Of a stretch of 64,000 nt of DNA, positions 1 through 10,262 are shown piece by piece. The notes under the pieces are model-generated. The model ran no database searches, was not told where the DNA came from, and saw only the letters and a list, made by a program, of their open reading frames with translations. Location: contig NC_084675.1 in assembly GCF_028389875.1 (NCBI RefSeq), positions 19,926,412 to 19,990,411 of the forward strand. Reading direction: 5' to 3'. The translations under genes and the position numbers were made by a program. This DNA is from Rhea pennata (lineage: Eukaryota; Chordata; Aves; Rheiformes; Rheidae). How positions within the stretch are numbered: the first letter of the stretch is position 1; each line of letters opens with the position of its first letter.

Positions 1-1429
1 CATGTCCTTTTTTTAATCAAAAGGAATCATAACAACAGTGGTGACAGAGTAAAATTAATTTTTGTTGAGAACTTTCCTAATTTTGTATACTTCTTGGTAA
101 TATATAAGCTGCCTTGATACCTATTTTCCTCTTGCAGCTTAGCTCCTGCAGCCCTGACCAAGTGAAATCTCCCCTGGACCACGATCCTCTCAGCTTCCTC
201 GAGGTGTTTGCATTGCCCAAGTGGCACGTGGAGGTTAGTGGCAGTTTCATCTGAGCAAGGGCTGCAGGAGTGGACTGTTAGGCAGCCACAGGCACCTAAG
301 TGGGAAGTGCCTGATCTCAAATGTTAACATGGGCACGCTTCTAGTTCTCTTGCTCTGCCCCATGCCTTGTAATAGTCATATGCTGCTGCTTTATCATCAA
401 CAATCATATTTTTAAAAAATACAATTATTTCCACACACAGTTTGCAAAAGCAAAAGTCAACAAAGGCTTAACAACATAAATATTTAATGAATGCATCCAA
501 AGGCACCCAAAGATGAATTGCACCTATGCGCTATCTTGAATAAAACAAATGACATCATCCTCCTACACAAATATTTTTCTCTTTCTTGCTTTCTTCCTCT
601 GCCTAGCCAATCTCTGGAAAGACATCACTGATATGAGGGCCATTTGTATCAGTACCCCGTAAAGGTACCCTTTTCTAGTTTAAACCAAGGCTCATACAGC
701 ATTTGGGGGATCAGTCCAAGGGCATCCAAAACCAGGAGCAAAGAAAAATCCTCTCTACCAACAGCGGGAAGGTTAGTTTCCTACAAATGCATGCCCAAGA
801 CAAGAGATTGTTCTTTTGACACCTGAAGAGGTCAATATTATGGTTGAAACTGAATCAGCAGCAAACCCTTCATTCACCTTTGCCACTTTATTTCTTCACC
901 CAAATTGAAGCCTCCCAACTATTACTACACATCTCTAGCTTCAGACTGAGCTGTCACTCAGCTGCATAAGCATACATAAGAAAAATTATGCTGTCATGTT
1001 AATGTTTCTCCCTCTCTCTCTGTCCCATTCCAACAAGTGATCATGCCACGTCCTGTAGCACTGTACAAGTGACGAGCCACGTAAGAACTTGAGTTTTCTT
1101 ACCTGGAGAAGCATGGAGGTTCAGGCTCAGGAAAAAAATGATGCCCATTTCCTGAAACAAAGGAGCTACAATAATTTTTTAGTCTTTCACAATAGCATGA
1201 AAAAGCAGAGCCATTACAGTCTTTCTTTTTTTTTTAATAGTTAATTAATTATGTTTAATGTTTGTTCAGCCATAGCTTACTATTTTTATAACATAGCACA
1301 TATTTCTACCTAGCTATTTTGGGCACTACAACATTTATTTCAGTCTATCTTTGTAGGCATACAGCGCTGTCAGAAAGGCAGTGAATTTTTTTGATTTTTT
1401 TTTCATTTTGTAACAAACATGCATAAAAC

Positions 1430-1446
1430 TTTTTTTTAAAAAAAAA
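1430..1446. repeat. T8-A9 homopolymer junction
   Basis: A run of eight T is followed directly by nine A, a small perfect palindrome. It is the shortest of four such junctions in the window. Confidence 0.9.
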
Positions 1447-1737
1447 CTCATTTCATTTGAAAACAGTATCTGCTCTTGAAACACAAAGTTAATCACTAAG
1501 AGGAGTTTTATTAGTAAGGTAAAAATATCACTGGTAGTGTACTTGCTAATTGAAACCCTGTCTGTACACCTCATGTGTGTGCTTGCAATATGCCTATGTG
1601 CATTTATTAATGTACTTTTCAGTAACTGTAGGTCTGAGGATTAAAATAAAGGGAAATGATCTGAATTTCCTAGTAGGTAGCAAGGAAAATTAGGGAATGG
1701 TGAAACACTGGCTAATACACTTGCTGAGCCCTATCTT

Positions 1738-1800
1738 CATCTCATTTACACTGGTATGAATCAAAGAACAACTCCAGTACTAAAATGGTTTGAAATTCAG
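1738..1800 (+). repeat. Possible ancient amniote repeat fragment
   Basis: The stretch containing CATTTACACTGGTATGAATC followed by AACTCCAGTACT resembles a motif I remember as recurring in bird and reptile DNA (a 'cattt-acactggtgtaaatca...actccattgaagtc' type element). The family name is not known to me and the match is by eye. Confidence 0.35.
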
Positions 1801-2849
1801 TCATGTTTAGATGAAATTTTTCATGTAAACCTCCCACACGTTGTTCTTCACTGGTCTGCTGTGAACAGTAAAGCAGCAACATTTATCACAAGATGATCGC
1901 TGAGTACGTATGTATTGCTGCAAGTCTCTCTTTTGGGGCATACAGCCTAGCTGATGCTACCCGCAGATGACTCGCTTCCTTCACTGACCACTTTATCATG
2001 GCTCTAAGGCATCCAGTACAGTTCTGTTTAACCTTTATTTAAAATGACTGCGGCCTCTGGACAAATAATTTTCCCTTGGTCTCTCGTGTAGCCATTTAAG
2101 TTAGGGATAACTGCAATACAAACCTCCTCTATTAAATTATGGACTTTTACCTTCAGTTATAGGGATCTAGCTTAAATGTTTTATCATTCTAAAGGGAAAG
2201 AAAGACAGACCTATGTTATAGTAACACCTTTTGCATCATTGATCTTTCCTTTGCATGACTTCCTTTCAGAAACGTTGAGGAACAGCCCATTTTCTTCTCA
2301 GTTGCTACCAATGCAACTTGAGACAGAGCAGAGTTGTGTACACAAATCACTTTATATCACCACGTGTCTAAAGGCCAAGTTTCTTTCTGAGTGGGCTTAA
2401 TAATGCCTCATTAAAAAAAAAAAAAGTGAAAAAACACAAGAGGAGTAATGTTTGTTAACAAGAGTCACATCAACTTGAGAATACCATGTCTAGGGCAAAA
2501 CTCTGTGTCCATGGTCCTTTCTTCCCCTTACTGTAGCTCTAGAAACTCAGTTGTCAGAGAGAGAGACCACTGTCCAATGGTGACCAAAAATATAAATCAT
2601 AGATTTCTCTCTCATAATTCTAAAATCTTCAGAGTTAACATGCAAAGTAAGTACTTCAGTAGTATCAATTACAATAGTTTAAATGCATTTAAAGTAAATA
2701 TGGCTGACTGTGTAAAACACATAGCCCATGGCCTGCACTGTTTTTTCTACCCAAATGTCCATGTATGCTAGTTGATTTATAGCTGTCCAAATGGAATGGA
2801 AACACTCACTCACACATTCTCAGCGAAAGTTACTACTTGCACAATTGCT

Positions 2850-2917
2850 ATGTGTGTGTATATATGTAGATATATAGAGATATACACATACATATATAAA
2901 TATATATATAATATATG
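2850..2917. repeat. Compound TG/TA/CA microsatellite
   Basis: A (TG)n block passes into TATA/GATA-like repeats, then ACACATACATA and (TA)n. The TG and CA blocks are complementary, so the locus could fold into an AT-rich hairpin. It shows simple-repeat behaviour only. Confidence 0.9.
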
Positions 2918-3949
2918 CAGATGGAGGGAGACTAATACAACATGGAGACTTGAAATAAGCAGGTTCATTCCGTGAGTTACAGCTGAGTACCTGAATTAAA
3001 GAAATCATATGTTACGTATGCCCAATCAATGTGATGATCAAAAAAAGCGAACAAACAAAAAGACCCCCACAAGCTTATTCCAATTCTCATGTTGTATTTA
3101 TGCTACCTTTAGCTGTCCCCTCTTTTAACACAATTTATATCATTTGAAGATATACGTAATTGTTTACTGATTCATTTTTAGTCATCTGTGTATCAGCAGG
3201 TCATCAGTAGTAGAAGGGGAAGGGGGTAGAGCCAGAATTCTGCATTACTGCATTTTTTTTCAGCAGGACAGCTGTTTGGGAAACTTTTATCCATCTACTG
3301 AATCTTACACTACCCCTTCTTTGCATCAATAATTAACTGTATTTTATGATTTGAGGTTAAATGAATGTAGTGTAAAGACAGAGTGTGTGTATATGTCTAC
3401 GCCTATACACCTTACCTGGAGTTGCAGAACGAGAGTATGATGGTGAAGTCAGTACAAACAAGCTTGTTGGTGCTGCCATTTCAAACAGAAGTCTCCTATA
3501 AAATTATGTTCGTCCCATAATGAACACTGTAAGTAAGTTATCACCAAGGTATTTTTTAATGATTTTCTTTTTCTTTTTTTTTTAAGTAAAAGTTCAAACA
3601 AGAACGAAAATATTTTGTTTGATTTTAAAGGAAGATACTTAATTCAGCTACCTTTCCAGTTAATCGTTTCTTTGGGCCCTAGTTGCTGAATTGCTTGCTG
3701 TTTCTGAGGTGTAAATAAACGTTTTGATTTATGACGTGGTTGAAAAGAAACTTGTAATTTATTTGTGAAATGCTCAAAAATAAAGGATGTATGGGCTTTT
3801 ACCTTTTTTCTGGGCGTAGACATTCCTGAAACAATTCAGCAGGAGCGGAGGACTCCAAAATGACCTTGAGCCTGTCAAAGGGCTGGAGTGAGCCAGAAGC
3901 AAGAACACCTCCCATCTTGCTCTAAGTGAAAGAGATAAATTACGGTTTT

Positions 3950-3965
3950 CATCATCATCATCATG
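3950..3965 (+). repeat. (ATC)n short trinucleotide run
   Basis: Five ATC/CAT units in tandem, lying just upstream (in minus-strand terms) of the 3921 exon-like acceptor. Confidence 0.8.
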
Positions 3966-4265
3966 ACATGGTTATAGGGCGAGAATCAGGAGGTTAGAGA
4001 GGTAAATAACATTTGACTACACATGAAAGCAGTAGCAGATTATTTGGCATCTGTTCAGGTAACAGCAGTGATTTACTTTCTAAAGTCCCATTCTCATTAC
4101 AAAGAGTTGCACTGAGCCAAATCCAGGTCAGCTGTCCCTACGCTGGCTCGCACGCAGAGGCTTTAATGGATTTTTGTTGTGCTTCCCCCTTCTGCTTCAC
4201 TTGTTTATCTGTCATCTTCCCCACCTACCACCATCAGCTCTGCTTAAATAGAAGCAATGTCCACC

Positions 4266-4308
4266 AAAAAAAAAAAAAAAAAAAAAAAAAGAAAAAAAAA
4301 GAAAAAAA
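4266..4308 (+). repeat. Poly(A) tract, interrupted by two G
   Basis: A25, G, A9, G, A7. No polyadenylation signal or recognisable retrocopy precedes it, so it is best treated as a simple repeat. Confidence 0.9.
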
Positions 4309-6138
4309 GCAACACAGAAAAAGGATGGATGACTGTCAATCAGCAAGGCCCATCTTGGGAAGCGATGGGACTGCCTTTTTGACCTTCGGTAGTAGTCACT
4401 GATGCCGTGGCCGATTACGATGGCTTTTACCAGCAAGTACTGCCATAAGCTATGTCTGCAGCAGTGATGTGCTCTCGCCCTGTGCTTAAATCCTGGGGAA
4501 GCATCTCAGCACAGGCGTGCATGCAGATGTGGGCTGCTGCTTGTTGCTGCTCATAGCCTCTTATGTCAAAATTTAGAGCCCTTATTTCGTTCACGCCTCT
4601 GGGCCAGGTTGCGCCTATGAGCTCCCACTGCTCGAACACCTTCCTGCACCGGAACGGCAGGCTCTGCTGCCAGGGTATTGCTCTGCAGCATGGCACTGTC
4701 CCAGCAACAGGACTTGCAAGCTACTACTGCTCTTTTATTTTTTTAACTGAGCTCTCTCAACCTGTAATTAAGAATAGGAAGTGGGGTGTTTTGTGTACGT
4801 TTCAGTGCTGCCAGCTACTGCCAGACATTGGAGAAGGGCCGAGTAGGTGAAATAACAAGGAGGAGCCTGGAATCCAGGCCAGGAGAGAGAACAGGAGGAG
4901 AGGGAGCATTAAGATCCTGGGGGAACCTGCACCGCAGCACTATGCATCATTGCCTCTGTGCCAGGACATGCCTTCTCCAGCGTGAAGCCACCGCCTGTTG
5001 ACATTCCCGCAAGTTGGTTTTTAGAGCTTCTAGGAAGTTAGCTAAAGTGGCATACACGGAATATCTCTGGGGAAAAAAAAAAATCTCTTTTACTACATAT
5101 TTGAGACAAGTGGGAAGCTGGGGGAGGGAGGGCAGTGCCAGAAGGAAGCGTTTGAGCACAATCTACAGCAGTTTGCTTTCCCCAGGACCCACCTCCATAG
5201 GCTTGTACTTCACAGCCTTTGCCTACACTTTAGCAGCCTTTGAATCTAACGAGGGCTTTTCATGTGGTCCATAATAAGTAGAGGATGAAACAGCATACAC
5301 GAAACTTGTGGTGTAATTGAGCAAAAGGTCATTACCCAAAAGCCGCAGCAAAAAAAGTGTCACTTCCTTTGGTCTCAGCTGAGATCATTGTCCTAAACTA
5401 ACGCTGTACTGTGGATCTTAAAAGAGGTGTTTGAAACAGTACAAAGTTAAATCATAAGCACGGAAATGTTAACAGAGAGGAAACCGTTGAATGCATGTTT
5501 TTTTTTTTAGTGGGGTAGAAGGTCTATCTTGCCCTTTCAACCTTCTCAGGTATCATCTAACACCACACCTTCTGCTGCACAGTCTACTGTTAACTCTGTA
5601 ACTTTGCACAGTTCAAGCCCTTTTAACATATTTCTCCTGCAATAATAAATCAGAACAGCCCATTCTGGCCTCAGTGCAAACGTCCTACCTGCAGAAATAA
5701 AGCAAGGGTCACTGCTCCTGCTGTATAAGCCACCGGGATGTGTTTCCTCGAGTGAAGTACCGCTCCTCCAGCCGGACTGCGCTCAGCCCCACCAGCACAC
5801 GGCGACCTTCCCTGGTCCTGCAGGTACAGCAACAACTCAATCCAGTACGCTTCAGCGGTATACGATGCCTGACCATTTCCAAGTGCAGCTGTGGGACACC
5901 ACCAGCGATGTGGCTGGATATGCTTTTGAATGATCTGCCTTCCAGCACAAGAAGAGCAAAAGCATTTACAGTACTTGTTTCCTGCAAGGCATGCTGAACA
6001 TTCAGTATGAAAAGCTATAGCTGGACACTGTAATTAATATGTTACTTATAAACAATGCTCTGCAATACAATTACAATACCAAATTGATTTAGAGTGGAGG
6101 ATGTTCATCAACAGCTTTTCTTAGTACTCTTTTCTTTC

Positions 6139-6166
6139 TTTTTTTTTTTTTAAAAAAAAAAAAAAA
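6139..6166. repeat. T13-A15 homopolymer junction
   Basis: Thirteen T pass directly into fifteen A. This is a perfect homopolymer palindrome with no spacer. See the finding on four such junctions. Confidence 0.95.
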
Positions 6167-6484
6167 CTCCCTTAGCATTAGCTTTCCAAAGTGAGCACAT
6201 ACATACATCGGTTTATCAGAAGCCTAATGAACCATAAGTAGACAGTATATACACACAGCTGGACTAAATCTTTATGCCACTAACTTTTTCTTTTGTTTTG
6301 TTTTAAACTTTCGGCTTTTATAAATATGACCATCGTTGTTTACACGTTATCGCACTTTGAATTTCATCCCGGAGTAGCGTTGCCGTTCCAGGTGCCTTGC
6401 CAGCCTCCCCCTCACCAGAATTGCTCTGTGAGGGACAACGGCAAGATAATATGAGACTAGCCCAGATGTGGCAATGGCCAAAAG

Positions 6485-6506
6485 GAAAAAAAAAGGGGGG
6501 GGGGGG
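6485..6506 (+). repeat. A10-G12 homopolymer pair
   Basis: An A run followed by twelve G. Long G runs are error-prone in sequencing, so the exact length is uncertain. Confidence 0.85.
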
Positions 6507-6609
6507 ACAAAAAAGAAAAACACAGCCCTTTTGTACACAAATAAATAAACCGTCACCTCAGCTGTGTCTCATTCTTTGTGCTATTTGATCAGCTGTAGAA
6601 GAGCAACAG

Positions 6610-6690
6610 TGCTGCAAGACACTTTCCCAGTATCTATAAAGTAGGGACTGTAACCTGCCTCGGGGTTGCAGCATGTTATTGACTTGGTGA
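6610..6690 (+). repeat. Possible MIR-like SINE core/tail fragment
   Basis: The stretch reads CACTTTCCCAGTATCTATAA and then AGTAGGGACTGTAACCTGCC, followed by GGGTTGCAGCATG. It resembles the MIR core and right arm ('cagtttcc-catctgtaaaatggggataataacctacct..gggttgttgtgag'). The match is degenerate and made by eye. Confidence 0.35.
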
Positions 6691-7174
6691 GCACCAAGGG
6701 AGTTAAGCCTTTGGTGGCATTTGAACACCTAACTCCTACCAGCATCACTAAAATGTCAGGCGCCTGAGCGCAGGAACCTTTTCTCCCTCTGAGTAATAAA
6801 ATGATTATATAAATGTAAACCAATTCTTTTGTTTAAAGCTGCCATGAGCTAATACATGCCCAAATGTTTCCTGCATCTCAAGGTAGTTTAATTGTCATTA
6901 TCCTTCATATTAAGCAAAACCTCCAGACAAGAGGTGCCTCAATTAACAAATATTCAGCTTTTCGTAGCGTGGAATGCAGAAGAGAAAAGCCCAAGACGAG
7001 GGATTCTTGGTTCATAAGGTGATCACGAATAGGGCAGCGAGAGCGCAGCAGAAATGGCACAGCACAGGGACTAGAATAACTCATGTCAGGAGAGACTGAG
7101 ACTGAAGCAAAGATTTGGGCTTCAGTGCAGTAAAATTCACATGTTCAAGCGGTGGCTGTAGCTACATCGTGCAA

Positions 7175-7325
7175 GAACTAGACCGGGCACGACGTCCGGC
7201 AAGGTTTGCAAAGCCTCGGTGCCCAGCGCCCGCGCGCTCCCGGGCGGAGCGGGGGCCCGGGGCCGGTAGGCAACCGCAGCCCCACGGCCGTGGGGCACCT
7301 GGGCAGGGCCCAGCCTCCAGCGGAG
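7175..7325. promoter_or_regulatory. Short CpG-dense island, no assigned gene
   Basis: I count about 18 CpG in roughly 150 bp, in DNA that is otherwise CpG-poor and AT-rich. It includes CCCGCGCGCTCCCGGGCGGA and several CCGG sites. Such density usually marks an unmethylated promoter or enhancer, or a recent GC-rich insertion. No TATA box, convincing first exon or adjacent gene is visible. The frames through it on both strands are open because the DNA is GC-rich, which is not evidence of coding. Confidence 0.6.
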
Positions 7326-7393
7326 CTGTAACTTGCTTATAACAAAGATAAATAATACACAAACGGAATGGACGCATTGTTCAATTTAAATTG

Positions 7394-7443
7394 TTTTTTT
7401 TTAAAAAAAAAAAAAAAAAAGTGTGTGTGGCCACACTCACACA
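7394..7443. repeat. T9-A18 junction followed by a GTGTGTGGCCACACTCACAC palindrome
   Basis: Nine T and eighteen A adjoin directly. They are followed at 7421-7443 by an imperfect inverted repeat centred on GGCCAC. Two hairpin-prone simple sequences therefore lie side by side, about 70 bp from the CpG patch. Confidence 0.85.
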
Positions 7444-7499
7444 ACTGAGGTGATGTGTTTCACTACACACACAAAGCAGCAGCAGCTATTTATTTTTTT

Positions 7500-9925
7500 A
7501 ATTTGGTGTTCAATAGTGAATACTCATTAAGAGCTCATTTCATTGGGAAAAAAATTAGCACTATGCAATTAAACTATATTACCTACTAATTAATATGGGA
7601 ATTGGGGTGAATCAAAGATCTTTTTAAAGAGGTGGAAGTGGGGCCAGCAGATAGGGTGGAGATGACCAGGCAGTCATCTCCATTAGCCTGGCAGGTGATT
7701 TTTTTCTTTTATATATGCTGCTTTAGGATTTTGCTGAGGAGCCTTTTTTTTATTTACTCGTTTTAGTTTCAAAGGAAACCTGAACTAAAAAGAAGAAAAT
7801 AATGTGGGTTTTCATGAAATCTGGAAAAATGGTTTGAAGAGAGAGAATAGACTGAGACATTACTCATCCCCATAAGACGTTCAGCTTTCACTTTGTTTCT
7901 GAAAAGACCAATTCTTGGCTCTCTGCTTCTTTCCATTACATAAATTTGAAACATCCTAAGACTAGAAAGTGTGACAGAAACTGCTGAGCCTGCTGAGCTC
8001 CTCAGTTCTGGAAACCCTTTCCCTTTGGGAGATCCCTGTTAGTTTGTTCTTGCAAAAGGACACCGATTCCTTAACAGCTCCCACGAGCAGCCCAGTTTCT
8101 TCTGAGGTTTACCAGAGGAGGTTTACCACGTGCAAACCAGACTTTTACGAAATGCTGCCATTCTGGTAATCGAGAAGAAAGAAGAATGCCAAATCTCCAA
8201 GGAAATGCAATCCAAAGAGCCTGCTGGCCTCTTTTGCTTTATTAAATCATCACTCAGTCCAAAAGCTAACCTGTTTCGAAGTAGGACGCCACATCATGAG
8301 TTGAGACTGTGAACACTCACTACTCACTTTCCAACACATCACACAAACTGTTCAGGAGCAGAGGGCCTTGTTCCAAACAAAGATTTGTTTAAAATGGTTG
8401 TTTACACCCAAATGCAGGAGGAGACTGGATTCAAAACCAAACTGAAGTTTGATGGCATTTGGGAGCTCATGAACACTTTTCCTAAAATTCTGGGTCTAGT
8501 CATATACCTTGGTGGGAATTTCACAAGCCATCCTAGTTTTTTGCTCCGATTTCTGCCCTTTCGAGATCAGTCTTTCATTATATAATGGCACCGCGGAGTT
8601 CAATATACCAATCAGAAGTAAAGCAAAAGTCTAAGATCGTCTTAGGATCTGATGTGTGACTAACATAAGATTTTTTGGAAGTCCAGTTTTCTGACTTCCC
8701 ATTGCTTTACACCTTACATGTCATTTTTACAATTAATGCCACTTACACCATAAATTTATAAATCAGATAGTGGCTTTGAGTCACTAGTTTTTTTCTCCCC
8801 GTTTGTAGAGCTGTAAATTACTTTGCAGCAGGACAAGCCCTGATCTGACTGGTAGATCATTGTATTATACAGCTGTGTTACGAATCAAAACCCATTCACG
8901 GATACTCATTCATTTGAGAGAGATGTCGCTGGCCTAACGCAACAGGTTTCTTTCAAGCCCTCCTTTGTATTTCGTTCTGTTATTTCTCTGTTAATAAATA
9001 AATAAAACCCCCCTTGGCTTATGGCTGTAGGAGATGAAAGAAGTCCTTTTTTCATGTCAACATTGTGTGGTGCTGATGGAAGCTGGCAACAGTCTAAGCC
9101 TGGCTCAGGCTTCTCTTCTGTTTGCTTCATTAGCATTTTGCTTGGTTGTCCCTGCCAAAGTCTCCTGGACATTTCCGAACCCTGTGAATTGTTGCAAACA
9201 CTGCAATGTCCAAGTGCGAAATGAACTGCATGGAAACTCCTGGGATCCTGTTAACAGTGTATTAACAATAACCTCGAGTTTACAGGAAACAACAGGCACT
9301 TGTTCAATGGGGAACGTGTTCTCAAACTGACACTCAATTCTCACTGCATATTTTAGCATCATTTTTGCACCTTAGTTAAGAACTACCATGGGTCTTGAAA
9401 GCCTGTTTACTCATTTAAAACTAGTCTTCCTAAACCAAGAAAAAAATAAAACAAGAGCACCAAATTAAAATACAAAAAGCTTAGTACTTCAAAGAAGATT
9501 TTAGAAAAGAAACACTAATTTATTGCAATTCTGATTCGCCTGACACTGAATTCCAATGTCATGACTTATATCTGCCAGGTGCTTAATTACCTCTGAGGTA
9601 ATATAATCATGTAGAAAAGATTTGAATTTTTTAAAATAAGAAACTGTAAAGAAATTAAGCTGAACAAAGGAAATGGTAAAGTGCACGCAAAAATAAGTTC
9701 TTGTAACAATGAAATACCTTAAACATTTAATAATGATAGTCAATCTTTTTAGATGACAAAGCTAGATTTTAACTTCTAAAGGCATGAAAAAAGCGTCATA
9801 CTTTTTAAATCAATGCCTGCATTATAAATAAACTTCTACTGCCACCAGCCTACTGCAGATTACACCACATCTATATGAAGCTAGTGGTCCAGGAATGACA
9901 TGCAGCCCTGAAAAGCCCAGCTGTT
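7500..9925. other. No gene or recognised repeat
   Basis: AT-rich unique sequence. Open frames at 8906-9362 overlap on both strands with no splice context or recognisable protein. Nothing else is supportable. Confidence 0.6.
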
Positions 9926-9934
9926 ACTCACGGA

Positions 9935-10111
9935 TCCACGCTACGGCACCTCGAGAGGAACAGGCTCCCCGGAGTGTATTAATGCAGAGCAACTACCGCC
10001 TTTTCCTGGAGAAGCTTCCCCTGGGCGGTAAGAGCCAGTGCCAGACCGTTCGATTTGACCGCCTTTACGGATAATCTTCACGGCATCTGCATCGCTCCTG
10101 CCCGGGCGGTA
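9935..10111. promoter_or_regulatory. CpG-enriched patch with four GC-box-like cores
   Basis: About 15 CpG lie in some 180 bp. Four GC-box-like cores are spaced through it: TACCGCC (9994-10000), GGGCGGTA (10023-10030), ACCGCC (10058-10063) and GGGCGGTA (10104-10111). The first two form an inverted repeat. GGGCGG/CCGCC cores are the classical Sp1-type site. No TATA box, transcript or gene is apparent, so this is a candidate regulatory element only. Confidence 0.45.
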
Positions 10112-10207
10112 TTATAGACAAATATTAGACAAACTTAACTTCTGAACTGTATCTGGAGCTTCATGATTTACACAACTTTCCAGTCATGAGCAGCTGCCTT
10201 TATGTAT

Positions 10208-10262
10208 TTATATATAGATGTGTGTGTTCATATGTATGTATACACACACACACATATATATG
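10208..10262. repeat. Compound TA/TG/TATG/CA/TA microsatellite
   Basis: The GATGTGTGTGT arm and the ACACACACACAT arm are complementary and flank an ATATGTATGTAT core, so the locus is hairpin-capable. Confidence 0.9.

Larger units (their letters stand above)
27..6027 (-). other. Speculative chain of five exon-like open segments (unknown product)
   Basis: Five minus-strand segments can be joined without an in-frame stop: 6027-5689 (339 bp), 3921-3803 (119 bp), 3495-3416 (80 bp), 1151-1103 (49 bp) and 261-27 (235 bp, ending in TGA). Each internal boundary has AG/GT, and the intron phases agree across all four junctions (0, 2, 1, 2), giving 273 codons. Donors at 3415 and 1102 are near-consensus (CCAG then GTAAG). 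The acceptor at 1152-1153 has a good pyrimidine tract; the one at 3496-3497 is weak. The first segment is cysteine-rich near its start, and the second reads GGVLASGSLQPFDRLKVILE. I recognise no domain and found no initiating exon. Other frames are also open in the GC-richer parts, and the last acceptor was chosen to fit the phase, so chance assembly or a non-coding transcript is quite possible. Confidence 0.2.

Noticed and set aside
7115-7377. Open frames through the 7.2-kb CpG patch as coding
   Set aside because: Both strands are open because stop codons are rare in GC-rich DNA; the composition is Pro/Ala/Gly/Arg with no motif.
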